From NCBI GenBank assembly GCA_945859605.1, contig OX243815.1, positions 30,501,787 to 30,565,786 of the forward strand: DNA of 64,000 nucleotides, read 5' to 3'. The stretch comes from Lumbricus rubellus (lineage: Eukaryota > Annelida > Clitellata > Crassiclitellata > Lumbricidae). Below are positions 40,091 to 52,268 of the stretch, one piece after another. The position numbers were made by a program, and so were the translations under genes. The notes beneath the pieces were generated by a model. That model was not told the DNA's origin. It made no database searches and saw nothing but the letters and a program-made list of their open reading frames with translations. The stretch's first letter is position 1. Every line of letters begins with the position of its first letter.

Positions 40091-41795
40091 ATCTCGCTGT
40101 CGTGCTGCTCGATTGGACTGCGCTCGCTGACTGTACTCTGACTAATGAGCATTTCAAATTCTGACGGTGAATCTATTCGGAACGAAGTGTCATTGTGGAA
40201 TAATAAATCCAAGTTGGATGAAAATAGACGAGAATGGATCTGAAGGGATTAGGAATGGATTCGCCCTGGATCTGAATGGATTCGCACTGGATCTGAGTGG
40301 GATAGTGAACCATTGAACTGTTCACGTCAATGTGGATTACGAACAGGTGTGATGGATGAAATGGGGAATACCTTTGCTTCTGTGAGTGGTGGGGTCACAG
40401 AGAGATATGAGCATCGTGGTTGCAAGTAATCTAAGGTGGGATGATTCTGGGTTTTTCCTCTAAGTTGGAATCTGATTGGTCAAGGTTAGCTGAATGAATT
40501 TGGATGAATTTGAATCGATTTGGGTGTAACTGTTTTCATATGTGCATATCAGTTACCAGTGGGCTATTTTGAGGTGTAAAAAATGGGTAAATTGGGGTTA
40601 AAATTGCAAGTAATTCTGTATTTATGCAAAGTTTTTTGTCTTTGTTCAGATCCATTCTTTTAACCGTAATTTGTCCGAGGATATGTTTCGTTACATTTAA
40701 GTATCTTACGTGCGATTTTATGTGACTATTAAATGATTCAGATGCATTCTTACTGACCAATTGAATGCTTTAGAATAAGAAATAGCTTGGATCCATCGGT
40801 CTGTGCTATCATTTGTTGAGGTAAGATGTCTTTGGTATGAAGTTCTAACGTTTGTTGAAACTAACGCTGACTTAGACTTGTCGTGTTGAACAGAACTTCG
40901 CTTCAGTTTCTGAGTCCTGTTGTTCTCAGGATTTCTGTGCTGTAAACGAAAATCGGACGATTCCGTTTCACTGACCTGCGTGATTGAAAGAGATCTGCAG
41001 ACCGGTTGCCATTGACAAACCACGCTTCGAGAGTGACTGGCTTAGTGCTTTTCAATCCCACAGTCGTAGGCTGTGGCATGCCAAATTTTAGCGGACAATT
41101 TTTCGTAAATGTATGTAGTAGAACCTTTTCAGTGTTGCTCTGAGCATAAATGTAGTAAGGTGCAACCGGGTCTTAATTTCTGATCCGTTTGCTGCTGTTC
41201 TGTTAATGTTTGTATGCATTGTGAATCACAACCATCCGTCTGTTGATTAGTGAAAGAGAAATGGCTTGCTGATAGTTGACAAGATTTCTAGTTACGATTT
41301 GGTTGTGATACATACACCTCTTGGCTGGTGCATGTTTAAGGCAGACTGTGGCCTCTGAAGTTAGATTTATTGTTATTTATTCATGGTGCATTGTCGAGTG
41401 AAATTTCTGACCGTGAACTTTGCACCTATGTCTTGCTTGGAGTCCTGAATTGTCTGTGTTAAGGATTTCTATCAGAGATCCAGGAATGCCTGCCTATTCA
41501 TTGTGTGCAAGAGTTTATGTGAATGTCGATAGCAGTTCAGGTTATTTTGTATCTGGGTATGATGAAATATGAATGTGTCTGATTGGAGTGTGTGGGCCAG
41601 AATAGCTTTGCCTATACATGTGATCATCCTTGGTTTAAGAACTGTTTTGTTCTTTTTGCTAAATAAAAAGAATTTTGACTTTCTGTTTTCCGTCCTAACA
41701 TTCGTGAATCACCACACTTTGTCAGAGTTTCCTACATACCTAATACAGGAAGGTGGAATTTTTAAGTTTCAATAAATTTTAAATTTTTAATGATG
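40091..41795 (+). other. probable 3' UTR of the BET gene
   Basis: T-rich, non-coding sequence follows the stop. AATAAA occurs at 41662-41667 and 41771-41776, which would give a 3' UTR of about 1.6-1.7 kb. Confidence 0.45.
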
Positions 41796-44700
41796 CATTG
41801 CAATTCTTTACTCAGATGTTTGTTTAGTTTTGATTTATGTCTTGTTTTTTGTGTGTTTTGCTTCAAGTATTGGTACCTAAAGGAAATGATGTGGATCATG
41901 TTCAGGTTTGACTTTTAAATTATAGGCTTTTAAGTGCTTGCTGGGGCTTTTACTGCTGGTGGCTGAATGTAGATGAGAACACTCTGTAGATGGGATGATT
42001 TTTTTAAAAATTTGTTTCAGTTACATGTTTTTAAATATTCTAAGCAGCAGCTGTTTTAGCAGGGTATTGGGAAAGATGATAAAGAGATAGTCCGGAAAGG
42101 CGATGGTACCAGCCAAACTGAATAAAAATCGGCAAATCTTAACTTTTTTAATATCTGCAACACATTTAGTTGTCAGTTTGTCAGTTCTCTTTCCACGTAA
42201 CAATTCTGTGTTTGTTAGTTGTTTAATGTTCCTCGTATGTGAAGTTTATTGTTTTCTGATGTCAGTCAAAGTGAACTTTTAACAGATTTGTCGTATTGAA
42301 TTTGGTCAGATACAAAAGTAAAAGAAGTCTCCCATGGATGTCTTGTGAAATATTTGGAACTTGTGCTCTTTCCTGCTGATTGGTTCTTTAGAAGACAGTG
42401 TACTAATGCCACGGTCGTCAGTACACAGAGTACACAGAGTACACATTGCATGACATGGTGTTGACTAACCAGCTTACCCCAGCACCAAATTATGCAGTTT
42501 GATGAAAGAGGGAAGTGTGCATGAACAGTTTCTGGATGGGTGTTTCGTGGGTCTGCTCAGCAGGCTGGAACCAGCGATCTTTGGATTCCAATGCACTATG
42601 AAGATTCAAATTCAGGCTATTCACCTGCAAGAGGTGTTCTCGGTTTCTGAAACTGATGTTCATGAAGCTGGTCTTAAACTCGTTAAGAATTATAATTGCT
42701 TGTGCGTGTTTGACGGCAAATGTATTTTTGCCAGGTATATTGTTGATATTTGAAATCATGTTCCTGAGAAACTTTCTCTTTCTTTCGTTGTTTGAAGTAT
42801 GATTATTATATTGTTTATACTGTTCTTTTTTTAGAATATGTTTTTAAACTTAAGGATTTTCTGAGATGCTATCTCAGTTCTGCATAATGTTGCTCGAACA
42901 TCTTGCGCCAATTTCAACAAGTTGATATTATCATTTGACAGTTTTGCTGTTAATTTTATCTGTCGACTTAAATTGGCAAATTAAAAAGAATTTGAACTAT
43001 GTGTGAGGAATTTAATCCTTTTAGCCAATTCTCTAAAATCCTGCTGATAAAATAGAACCACTGAGCACCTCTGAGTAGTTCTCTTGAAGGGGCACTATAT
43101 AAATTCTCTTAATGAATGAGTGAATGCTTGAGTAGTTCAGATTCATTCAATGGTCATTGAAGGCCAATCGAAAGTTGATGCTGGGATTGTCCCAGTAGAT
43201 AAACGATATCAGAAGCTGTTGTGACTTAGCTTCCAAGACATTGCTTTAATATTCCGTGCGTTTTATTGCATACGTTAATGTAACTGATTTCATTGTTAGA
43301 ATTTAAGACGGCCAACATTGTGATGACAAGCTGAGGTTGATTTCTATAAGAATGTCATTCTCTCGTACCACGATGTCTTGCGAGTTGGGTTTTTATGCAG
43401 TCATTTATGGAGAGTTTGGTTTTAGCTTTCGGTTGCATTCATTTGATGGTTGGTGTATTTTAGAGAGCTGTGCTTTGTAAATTTAAGACAATAGATGAGG
43501 TGTGTGTCATTACTTTTTCCAAGTGTTGTGGGCCTCTGCCTGCAAGTATCTTGTGGCTATAACCCTGGCAACATTCCCTGTTGGCTTGTAATTGTTGCAA
43601 TTTGACTTCTGTTTCAACTCAATTTATTATTGAAAAAGCCATCAGTTTGCATATTTTGTACAAGTCATGGATTAAAACTTACAACAATAAGGAAAATTGT
43701 ACACTTGGCAGAGCCCTCCACTTCTCAGGATTTTCCCAAGATCTTGAGATTTGGGGATCGACGTAGGATTTGGGAATTTTGCTTTAAATCTGGGGATTTC
43801 TTTACTAAAGCATTCAGAATACAGACGAGTATGTCAGATTTAGAAAATGCCATTCACGTTACTGTAAAAGACAGATAAAGAAAGGTTCAGTAAGAAATAA
43901 TTAATTAATCAGTGTTGTTACTGGACTTTCCAACAGTATATATCGAATCAGATTAGAAAAGACTCACTCATTGTCTGAAAGACTTTTATTATTAATATTG
44001 TAACTTGTAAACCTTGTAATTGGTTAATTCTAAGTAATGCTCCAGTTTTTCTCCTGCGATTTCTTACTTTGTGTGAATAATTATGATTGTGAAAACACAT
44101 TTCCTTGGCTTGAACTCAAGCATTCTGATCTTGCACTGGAACAAAGAAACAAACCTGGCTATTATGGGCTAGATAAATTTCACAAAATGCCAGTAAATAA
44201 TCTGGTCTCCTTTATGTGACATTGTTGGTGCTAAGAAATCTTGTGAAGATTTGCAATGCATTACATATTTAATCACAATTTTCCTATTCAGCTACTGAGG
44301 ATTTTTAGTAGTCTTGGTCAATCTGGGGATTGGCAAGATCTTGGGATTTCCCCAAAATCCCAGAAATTGAGAGTGGAAGCATAGGTACTAGGCTTAAATT
44401 ATTTTGAACCGCTGTAGGATTGAAACAGTGTATATATTTATTCCAGGGAGAAAAAGGACTAGTGTCAAGGATTGACTTGTTAATGTTTTCCATAGATGAT
44501 TTTTGACGAAGCTACGGCAAAATTTCTGGACTTGTAGTCCAAAATTGATGCATTTTGTTATAAAAAAATTAGAAAACATCAGTTGGTGCAAAATGAGATA
44601 TGAAGCTTCAACCTAGCTGTAGCTGATGTGTTGGTGTTTGAATTTTGCCATATATAGGATGTGACGCAATGCAGTTGTAATGTATGTATTTTTATTCGTT

Positions 44701-44885
44701 TATTCCCAAAACACGACAAGCAAAATGCTGTAGTTGTACATTAAAAAAATTGACTGTGTGGCAACTTCGTACTTATGTTTGAGTTTGTTAGTACATGTTT
44801 TTATGTAGTATGCATGAACCCAATATGCAGATGCATTAATTAGCTGTAAAAATCAATCACTAACTTCCAAGAGATAATGACACTT
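41796..44885. other. intergenic DNA downstream of the BET gene
   Basis: No gene is recognised. It includes a SINE tail (43061-43128) and a possible inverted-repeat element at about 43708-44385 with aagatcttg-containing arms. The rest is AT-rich single-copy-looking sequence. Confidence 0.4.
43061..43128 (+). repeat. SINE/LINE 3' tail with AATG repeats
   Basis: gagcacctctgagtagttct, then cttgaaggggcactatataa and a degenerate aatgaatgagtgaatg tail. Confidence 0.65.
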
Positions 44886-45715
44886 GGGGTCATTGCATAA
44901 TTACGTAACGCTCGAGGGTGGGTGGGTGGGGTCATTGAAAACGTTACGCAACGTTACGGGGGTGGGTGGGTGGGGGTAGCTGAACGTTACGTAACGCCTT
45001 GAATTTTTTTATTAACAAATATTAAATTGCGATCGAATGACACTTCAGACATTATGGGATCTAAGTTTAAACTTCGTGACATTGATTTAAAACTTAACCA
45101 AGTAGGCCTAAGCCTATTTATCTGAATAAGACCAGGCAACAGACACCAGTTATATGCCAAGTCAGTTCTGTTCTCCTGTTTGGGCGAACCGGAAACCGCT
45201 ATTCAAATTGCTTGGATAGTTTTTCCAACGAAACAACGTGGTATAGGCCTAATTCCCAATGAATTTCTGACATGGAAGAACCACTTTGAAGCATGTTTTA
45301 CTTACTGGACACGATCTAAACATTTTAAAATTAATGCTAACAAAACTCGGCAATATTTCTATTAGTAACTATCGAAGTGTCTAGATAAGAAAATTGCAAT
45401 TCACGCATGACTTATTTATATAAATAAAGCATTGTATATATTTTAAGCATATAGGCCTAGTCTACTGTCAAATTCAAATTAACATGCACGTTTCTACTAT
45501 ATTAAATTCGCTATGAAAATGCGACTAATAGGCTATTACGTGCTCACACATTAAGCCAATAATAAACCTAAATTTCAACTTATTTTTCGTGGCACTCGTT
45601 ACGTAACGCTGGGGAGGGTGGGTTGGGGGGTCAAAGCAAACGTTACGAAGCGTTACAGGGTGGGTGTGGGTCAAAAACGGTCATTTTCGGCGTTACGTAA
45701 TTATGCAATGACCCC
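44886..45715. mobile_element. G-rich foldback/TIR element, 3-bp TSD
   Basis: The left end GGGGTCATTGCATAATTACG is exactly mirrored at the right end (about 45692-45715), and both arms run on into TAACGC. The flanking direct repeat is CTT (44883-44885 and 45716-45718). Inside each end are GTTACG words alternating with gggtgggtgggtgggg runs. Those G-rich runs are in the same orientation at both ends. The 830-bp element has no open frame of note. The superfamily is uncertain. Confidence 0.72.
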
Positions 45716-45718
45716 CTT

Positions 45719-47820
45719 CGCGGCTGAGATACGTAGCGAAAAGAGGCTCTTCATCTATTCTATGTACAGACAGCAGCAGCTAATAGTACGCAGATTTAAT
45801 TTAAAAGACATCGTTGAGGCTAAGAAAATCAAGAAGATTTATTAGGGTTCAGGTAAATGATTTTGACATGAGCATCTTTGCATTGCCTTTTAGGGTTGCA
45901 TGCATTTTCTTTTAATGTTATTTAAAGTCATCAATTTATATGGCACCATCGTGTGAAAGGTTTGAGCACCGGATTTAATTGCATTCGTGACTTCGTTGCT
46001 TTGGCGCCATTGGACAATGCAATTTATATTTTGATTTGACACAATGAATGCATAATGTGAGCAAGATTATACTTGTCAGATGCATATGTGGTAATCGCTG
46101 TCCTTTCTCAGAATTGGCAAAAGGTCGCATACATGGCTTGTATGCCATCTTGCACTTTTTCTTCTGAATGGCTATGCTGCTATAAGTGCTTTGCAAATGG
46201 TCAGATTAGATTAGATTAGATTAGAGGCACTGAGTTCAAATCCCTTTGACTTGTTCAATCACACTGCGTCATGCAATGATTGGCTGGATTTGCTTTAGAA
46301 CCGACCAATCTGGCAAGACATTGATTGACCTTCCGCATGTTTTGTTGCAGTTGTACCAAGTCTTGTTGATAAAATGCGTGCACTATCGGTCTTCTGCAAT
46401 GTATGACAGTGCTTCCCTGTTGTTTACGTAAGGTAAGAGCGCGCTTACAAATGGACAATGTTGGCAATTTGGTTTTATAGACCAGATTTGTTTGTGGTCT
46501 ACCACCAGACAGTTTATCTGCAATACAAACCAATATAAGCTGCAGTGGCTTTCTTTATTTGTAGGCAACTTGCGTGCATGTGCAGCCTTCCATCATTTGT
46601 TTCCAATTGATTCGTGCACCCATTGTAATAGTTGGTACTTTTTTTCTAATTTGACACACATGTCAACCTGCTGACATTACAACACGGCACCATATGTCAT
46701 TAGTCACGGCGTGTAAGCCAAAGGCGTCAAAGGGTTGGCTTGCTGGAAGAGATTTTCCGACATGTTTGTAATAATCGGTAACCTAACAGCTGTTCTGAAT
46801 TTCAGGTTCATTACGATCGCTCGCTTAAAGTTTGAGTTCGTTAAGAGCAATCTTGATTGTGTCGAGCATTTGGCCCAAGGCACAATGCTTGATTTGAGGG
46901 GGGGCAGTGAGGAGGGGGCATAAAGGAACAGGAGAAGAAGAAGGGAGGAGAGATCCCTATCGGGCATATGTTGTTCGACTTGTAAATTGCGGTGGTGACT
47001 TGCATGCTTTGTGAATGTTGTCTGATATGTTATTTAAATCTGGTCGTGTTATAATAGTGGACGTTTTAGAGTAACGGAGCAGGGTCTTTTCGTCGGCTAT
47101 GATAGAAATCCGGAGCCATCGTGGCTCACGTGTAGATGATGCGTGTGGACAAGAGACTGCTTTGCCGTAGAGTAATTTAACGTTTTTCAACCGGGCAATA
47201 AATAAATGGTTTTAAAGATTATTCTCGCTCTATTATCTGTGTATTTCAGAGGCTGAAAACGAAATCTTTTTGATTCAAGAGTTTAAAATTGCATTTGTGT
47301 TGCATGTCATTGATTGATAGCAATTTTCATCAATTTAGATCTTGAAAGCCAATATTATTAGAAATCATTCTTATCATGTCCAATCAATGATCATTGGTAT
47401 GAATTGTTATTCACTGTCTAGTCAATTACGATTACTTCTGTAGCGCCATTACGACGATACGATTACGATGCACTGGACATCTAGCGATGGTTGTCTCAGA
47501 TGCAACTGTTGTCAGTATTTCGAATAAGCTAACAGCAACAGCCTGTCCAGTGTCCGCATTTTGACAATGGTTGCACCTGAAGCAATCATCACATGATGTC
47601 CAGTGCATCGTTAATTTAGTTATAGTGCAGAAATGGCGGGATGGATTAAGTTGGCATTGTCTAGGCGAGAGCTTTACAGAGAAATGTTATGCGGGGTCAA
47701 AATGTGAGATTACTGTCCGAAGTCACCCCAAGATTAATGTGGACAGGCTGTTGCAGTTAGCTTATTTGAATTAACAGTTAGGGCCAGGCCAATGCAGCCA
47801 GAATGAGAGGCTATAGCTTG
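45719..47820. other. intergenic DNA with scattered retroposon ends
   Basis: A (GATTA)n tail after gctgctataagtgctttgca lies at about 46168-46224, as at the ends of microsatellite-linked retroposons. No gene is recognised. Confidence 0.4.
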
Positions 47821-47828
47821 TTTGTTTG

Positions 47829-48040
47829 TTTGTATGGGCACTTGTTATAGCGCCCCTTCAAGCTCTCTCTACTCAGAGGCGCTCCCGATGCAGAGCGGAC
47901 ACTGCATCGGAGTTTCACGCCGAAGCGCTGAGCAATTGTAAGTGAAGGACTTGCCCAAGGTCCTTACGCGGGGAGGTGGATTCGAACCTCAGACCTTCCG
48001 GCTCCAAGGCAACGACGCCACCACTAGATCACCGCGCCCC
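47829..48040 (-). mobile_element. tRNA-derived SINE, near full length
   Basis: Read on the minus strand it begins ggggcgcggtgatctagtgg, with a box-A-like tgatctagtgg (48021-48031). It then has gccttggagccggaagg and a perfect box B ggttcgaatcc (47978-47988). After the body comes the tail gcgcctctgagtagagagag, cttgaaggggcgctataaca and a (CAAA)n end. This is the best copy of the family in the window. Confidence 0.88.
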
Positions 48041-49694
48041 ATCTGCTCCTAAAGACACAGGCCTATGAGCTGTGAACTGTCACTATAGGCTACTTGCTGT
48101 AGGCCTACACTTCAAAGAATGGTGCTTGCTCTGTAGAAATATTTTGTTACATTACATGCGCATTTTAGTTGCACTGCCATCTGAAATATGCCTACTGCAC
48201 ACAGTGCATACGGTGGATGTCACGAGAGTTTCAGTGTAGTCCTTCCATAAAGGTCGATCGGCTGATTGATGCTACGGAGGAGGACAAGCGGTTGACTTTT
48301 TGCAGATGGACGATCCTGCCGAGCAACTGCGGATCTCCTCGGTCTACCATAGATCCATGTTGTCTGATCCATGTTGTCTAGTTGTCGTTATTGCGAATCA
48401 GTGGGAGGTTGTCGAGTGTTGTCGAGCATGCGCGACGTCGTACATAATCTGACAAGACAGGTTGAAGCCAAATGGCGATGGCAGTTTGTAGATGAACAAA
48501 AAATAGCACAAATTACACCAATTATAATAAGTTAAGAGTAATACTTATAGTCTGTAATTATTCCTCTAGTAATTGCATCCTATTTATGCATGCTAAGTTG
48601 CTCCCCGTAACAATTCGGCTACTCTGTCGTACTTTGCTCATGCATAGGCTACCTCACTTAAATTAGACTTTATTAGCCTAGACGTGTGATAGGATTATTT
48701 ATCAGGCGTTTGGTGGTAGCTTTTCTTTACGAATTTTGATCCTCGTTATCGTCCTGACGTGATGCGTAGAGATGTTCAAGTATGTCAGGCCGAGACAAGT
48801 GCAATTGGATAGCAAAGCAGAACCAAGAAATGCACAGATCGCGACCTTCACACCTTGGGCGACCTTCATGTAACAGCGTGCTTCGATCCTCAACCCCCCC
48901 CCCATGTTATTCATTATTGTCAATTATAGCTAGGTGGATATGTGCTATAAGGCTTTCCAACGCTCTCTGACTTCCTTCTGCACTCCAATTTTTATAGACC
49001 TAGATATAGGCCTACGCTTGTGAATTAACTCCATATAATTAAAAGATTGGTTGGCTCTTGTTATCAAATCAAACTCGTAGGCCTATACCGTGAGAGGAGA
49101 GGTTTAGGGGGAAAACCTGAGCATCAGCAAATTCAGCATCAGCTAAAGGAATCATTCAAATTAATATAAATGAGTTTTCTGCAGTTTTCTGTTTTCTAAT
49201 TTGTCGAGCTCATTAAGAGATGAAAGTCCCACATTATTAAAACCAAATACAGCCCATTATAATTGAAGTTCGGATTCAGGCAGTTGCATCTGGTTGTGCT
49301 TTGGTCCAAATAGCACAGGGCCTACGCATGCGCAAACTAAACTATATAATTATAATAGGCCTACCAATGTTTATTTCAAGTTTCGAGATTTGACAACTCA
49401 ATAAGAGTTTAGTCGTGCAGACCTTAAATTAATGGCCCGTAGTCCGTTAGGCCTAGTAGTCTACAGTTCGTTGCAATGGTTGCTGATGTGTAACGTACTG
49501 CAGGAAAACTCTTTTTTTATCATTATGTCGTGTTTAGCCTAATTATTGAACCTTTAAGTTGCAAGTTCTATAGGGACGTACGTAGTCTTAAATTAATTAA
49601 TTGCTCCTCAGTAGCAAAATGTAGACTGCTATTGGTACCATTAATGGAGTACCTTTGTAACTACTACAAGACCAGGGTTTGCATGTTACCAGGA
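48041..49694. other. intergenic, nothing recognised
   Basis: No gene or element is identified. The TAGGCCTA palindrome becomes frequent from here on. Confidence 0.4.
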
Positions 49695-49794
49695 GTTCCA
49701 CAGCAGGCCGACGAGTAGAACACTATAATATAGATAGTGCTCTACTCGTTGGCCTGCTGTGAAACTTATAGATGCCATATTATGGCATCTATAA
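49695..49794. repeat. two abutting hairpins
   Basis: Hairpin 1: 49695-49726 pairs with 49734-49765, a stem of about 32 bp with three mismatches and a 7-nt loop. Hairpin 2: 49766-49779 pairs perfectly with 49781-49794, a 14-bp stem with one central base. The two share a border with no gap. Confidence 0.85.
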
Positions 49795-50150
49795 CTATAA
49801 ACCATAGACAAACCTGCAGAACAACTCTTGGACCGAATCCGACCGATATAGGCTAGTAGCCTACGTAGCACAGGGATCGGATTGTGTATTGTCCAACAAT
49901 TGCAATAATCGGCTGCAGTGAAGGTAGATATGTTATCTGCAGTCAGCAGGCCGGGACTAGTGCAATATGAATGTCGAAGCAGCGTAACAGATTGCTCCAG
50001 TCACAACCCACAGACTGCACTCATCATCGGAAACCGGTTCTCGTCCAAACGCGGCAAAACTCTAAAACCTCTTGAATCTAAAGATAGTCTTAATACCGGT
50101 AGTCTACATCTTAAATTATGAATTCAGGTAGGCCTATAGACTACATGTGT

Positions 50151-50243
50151 CATCATCATCATCATCGTCTTTGTTACCATAACCATGACATCACCATTAC
50201 CACCACCACCACCACCATCGATCATCATCATCATCATCATAAA
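50151..50243 (+). repeat. (CAT)n/(CCA)n trinucleotide repeats
   Basis: Runs of catcatcat flank an accaccaccacc run. Confidence 0.9.
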
Positions 50244-50474
50244 CCGTGGGTTCATCGCCCATGGGTGTTCTCTACGTAGGCCTACCCTGGTCTGTCCAGA
50301 GCGTGCTAGGCCTACTTGTGTGATGATAGAATTTATGACTTTTGACTAATCACATTCTCATCCTAGCCTGCATGCTTGGCTCTTGATCTTTCAACTGAAG
50401 CGCATATATTTAATACCTGCTGCTGCAGCCATCCAACACTAACCAGGCAAACCTTTACTTAAGCACATACAAGC

Positions 50475-50565
50475 ACGTTCGTTGATTGGTGAGAGTGCTT
50501 GGCCTGTTACAGTATAGGTGCAGATTTCGGGTTCGAACCTCGCGCACAGTCTCTCACCAGTCACC

Positions 50566-50568
<3 letters not shown>
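50475..50568 (+). repeat. tRNA-like head of another SINE (possible)
   Basis: ttggtgagagtgcttggcct is followed by a box-B-like gggttcgaacctcgcgc and then a (TA)n tract. It resembles a second tRNA-derived SINE truncated at the microsatellite. Confidence 0.4.

Positions 50569-50610
<42 letters not shown>
50569..50610. repeat. (TA)n microsatellite, mariner target
   Basis: TA dinucleotides abut the left end of the Tc1/mariner element; the tract resumes after 52023. Confidence 0.9.
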
Positions 50611-50613
<3 letters not shown>

Positions 50614-52023
50614 GGTGGCTCAATAAAAAATACCCCACCAGCAAAAATGCAATAATGCCGTAACCAATCGAGATTATTCTATGAAAATAGGAGGATTTAC
50701 AGAGGAAAGATTTTGCAACAATCCCTCAAAATTTCAATAATGAATTTGCATTACTTCAGAAGTTACAGTTGTTTAAAAACGATTTTCCATTTTTTCAAAT
50801 TTCCGCAGGATCACGTTCCAATACATGTGATTTCTTTAAGATTTGTTTGCAAATTTCAACATAAAAATTGATGATGATGTCATGCGAACTTACTAAGAGC
50901 TGCAAAGAAGCTGTCTATGAAGCAATCTGGTAGTATTTGGTGATATTTTCAATATTAAGGTCTCAATTTGTGAATCCGTACTGAACGTCATGGGAAAAGT
51001 TTCTTCAGATGATAAAATGGGAACTCGGGCATTGCGTGAACAGAGACTGGGGTATTGCATGATCATAGCAAAATAACCAGTAAAAGTGGAACCTGAGCAC
51101 ATTGAAGGCTATCTGCAAACGTGATCATGTAACGGAAATCATAATTATGTCGAAAGAGAGGCAGGAAGACAGTCAGGAAGACAGTGGTTGTTTGGTCTGA
51201 CGGGAAAAAATGCGATTTTCATGAAATTCGCTTGGTAGTCGTAAAGGTAAAGTTTACAAAGCGCATCGTGGTTTCGGCATCAGATCTGATGGCGTGTGAT
51301 ACGGCTGCAAGGATAGACTGCACTTCATCCCATTCAGTAGGCTAAATGTCAAACTTACTGTTAAACTCTGTTACCAAAACTCATTGAAGACTGCAGGTGT
51401 GTTCCAAAATCTGGTTTTAGTTTCCAACAGGACAGTGCGCCTGCTTGCTCACACGGCAAGGTTAGTTATTATGGTACCTTATTGCCATCAACTGCAGAAT
51501 TTTTTTCGCAAACATGAATGACCAACAAACTCAATACACCTTAACCCTCTTGATTATCACGTATGTGGAGCTCTGCTAGACATTTCATCCCAACTTTGAG
51601 AACATTGGCTGGATGAAGGAAGTCTTGCTGGTATTGTCGGATCAGTTGCCGGAGGAGTCGATCAACAAGCCCATACCGAGTTTCACAAAAACAATTCAAG
51701 CTCGTATTAAAGCAGGAAATGTACACTCCCATCGTACTTTACGATAAACTGTAAAACAGATTTCTTAGGTGGCAGTGAAAGGTGATTTTATTTGACATGG
51801 AAATCTACAAATGACGTTAATTTATCCGCGGATATTTGAAAAAACGGAATTAGAAGTTTAAACAGCTGTAATTTTTGCAAACATTAAATGTTTTAGGTGA
51901 AACTTTCAGGGATTGTTCTAAATTCATTCCCCTACAAATTGGGAAATTTTCGTAGAAAAATGTCGATGGGTTGCGAAGATATTGCAATTTATCCGGTGGG
52001 GTATTTTTTATTGAGCCACCCTG
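50611..52023 (+). mobile_element. Tc1/mariner-like element with degenerate transposase
   Basis: The TIR is CAGGGTGGCTCAATAAAAAA with TACCCCACC at the left; the exact mirror ends at 52023. It is 1413 bp long and flanked by TA on both sides. Confidence 0.88.
51140..51750 (+). pseudogene. Tc1/mariner transposase remnant
   Basis: Broken frames still spell family landmarks: VWSDGKK, a FQQDSAPA-like block, and near 51520 PTNSIHLNPLDYHVCGALLD, the decayed form of the WPPNSPDLNPLDY catalytic block. An LPEESINKPIPSF segment and a final RIKAGNVHSHRTLR follow. Many stops and shifts mean it cannot be active. Confidence 0.8.
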
Positions 52024-52048
52024 TATATATATATATATATACATGCAG

Positions 52049-52268
52049 GCACTTGTTATAGCGCCCCCTTCAAGATTTCTACTAGCGCACCCAACTAGGC
52101 ATACAGCGCGGACACTGAATCAGAGCTTCACGCAGAAGCGCTGAGCAATTGCGAGTGAAGGACTTGCCCAAGATCCCTACGCGGTGGCTTGAGGTGCATT
52201 CGGACCTGCAATCCTCCGGCTGCAAGGCAACGAGCATACCCACTACAGTGACTACACCACCGCGTCCC
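52049..52268 (-). mobile_element. tRNA-derived SINE, diverged copy
   Basis: The layout is as at 47829-48040 but more decayed: gcacttgttatagcgccccc, then gcggacactgaatcagagct, ggacttgcccaag, ctccggctgcaaggcaacg and an end caccgcgtcccg. Confidence 0.78.

Noticed and set aside
47978..48031. A tRNA gene on the minus strand, suggested by good box A and box B.
   Set aside because: No cloverleaf can be completed, and the boxes are the head of a SINE that recurs at 33366 and 52049.
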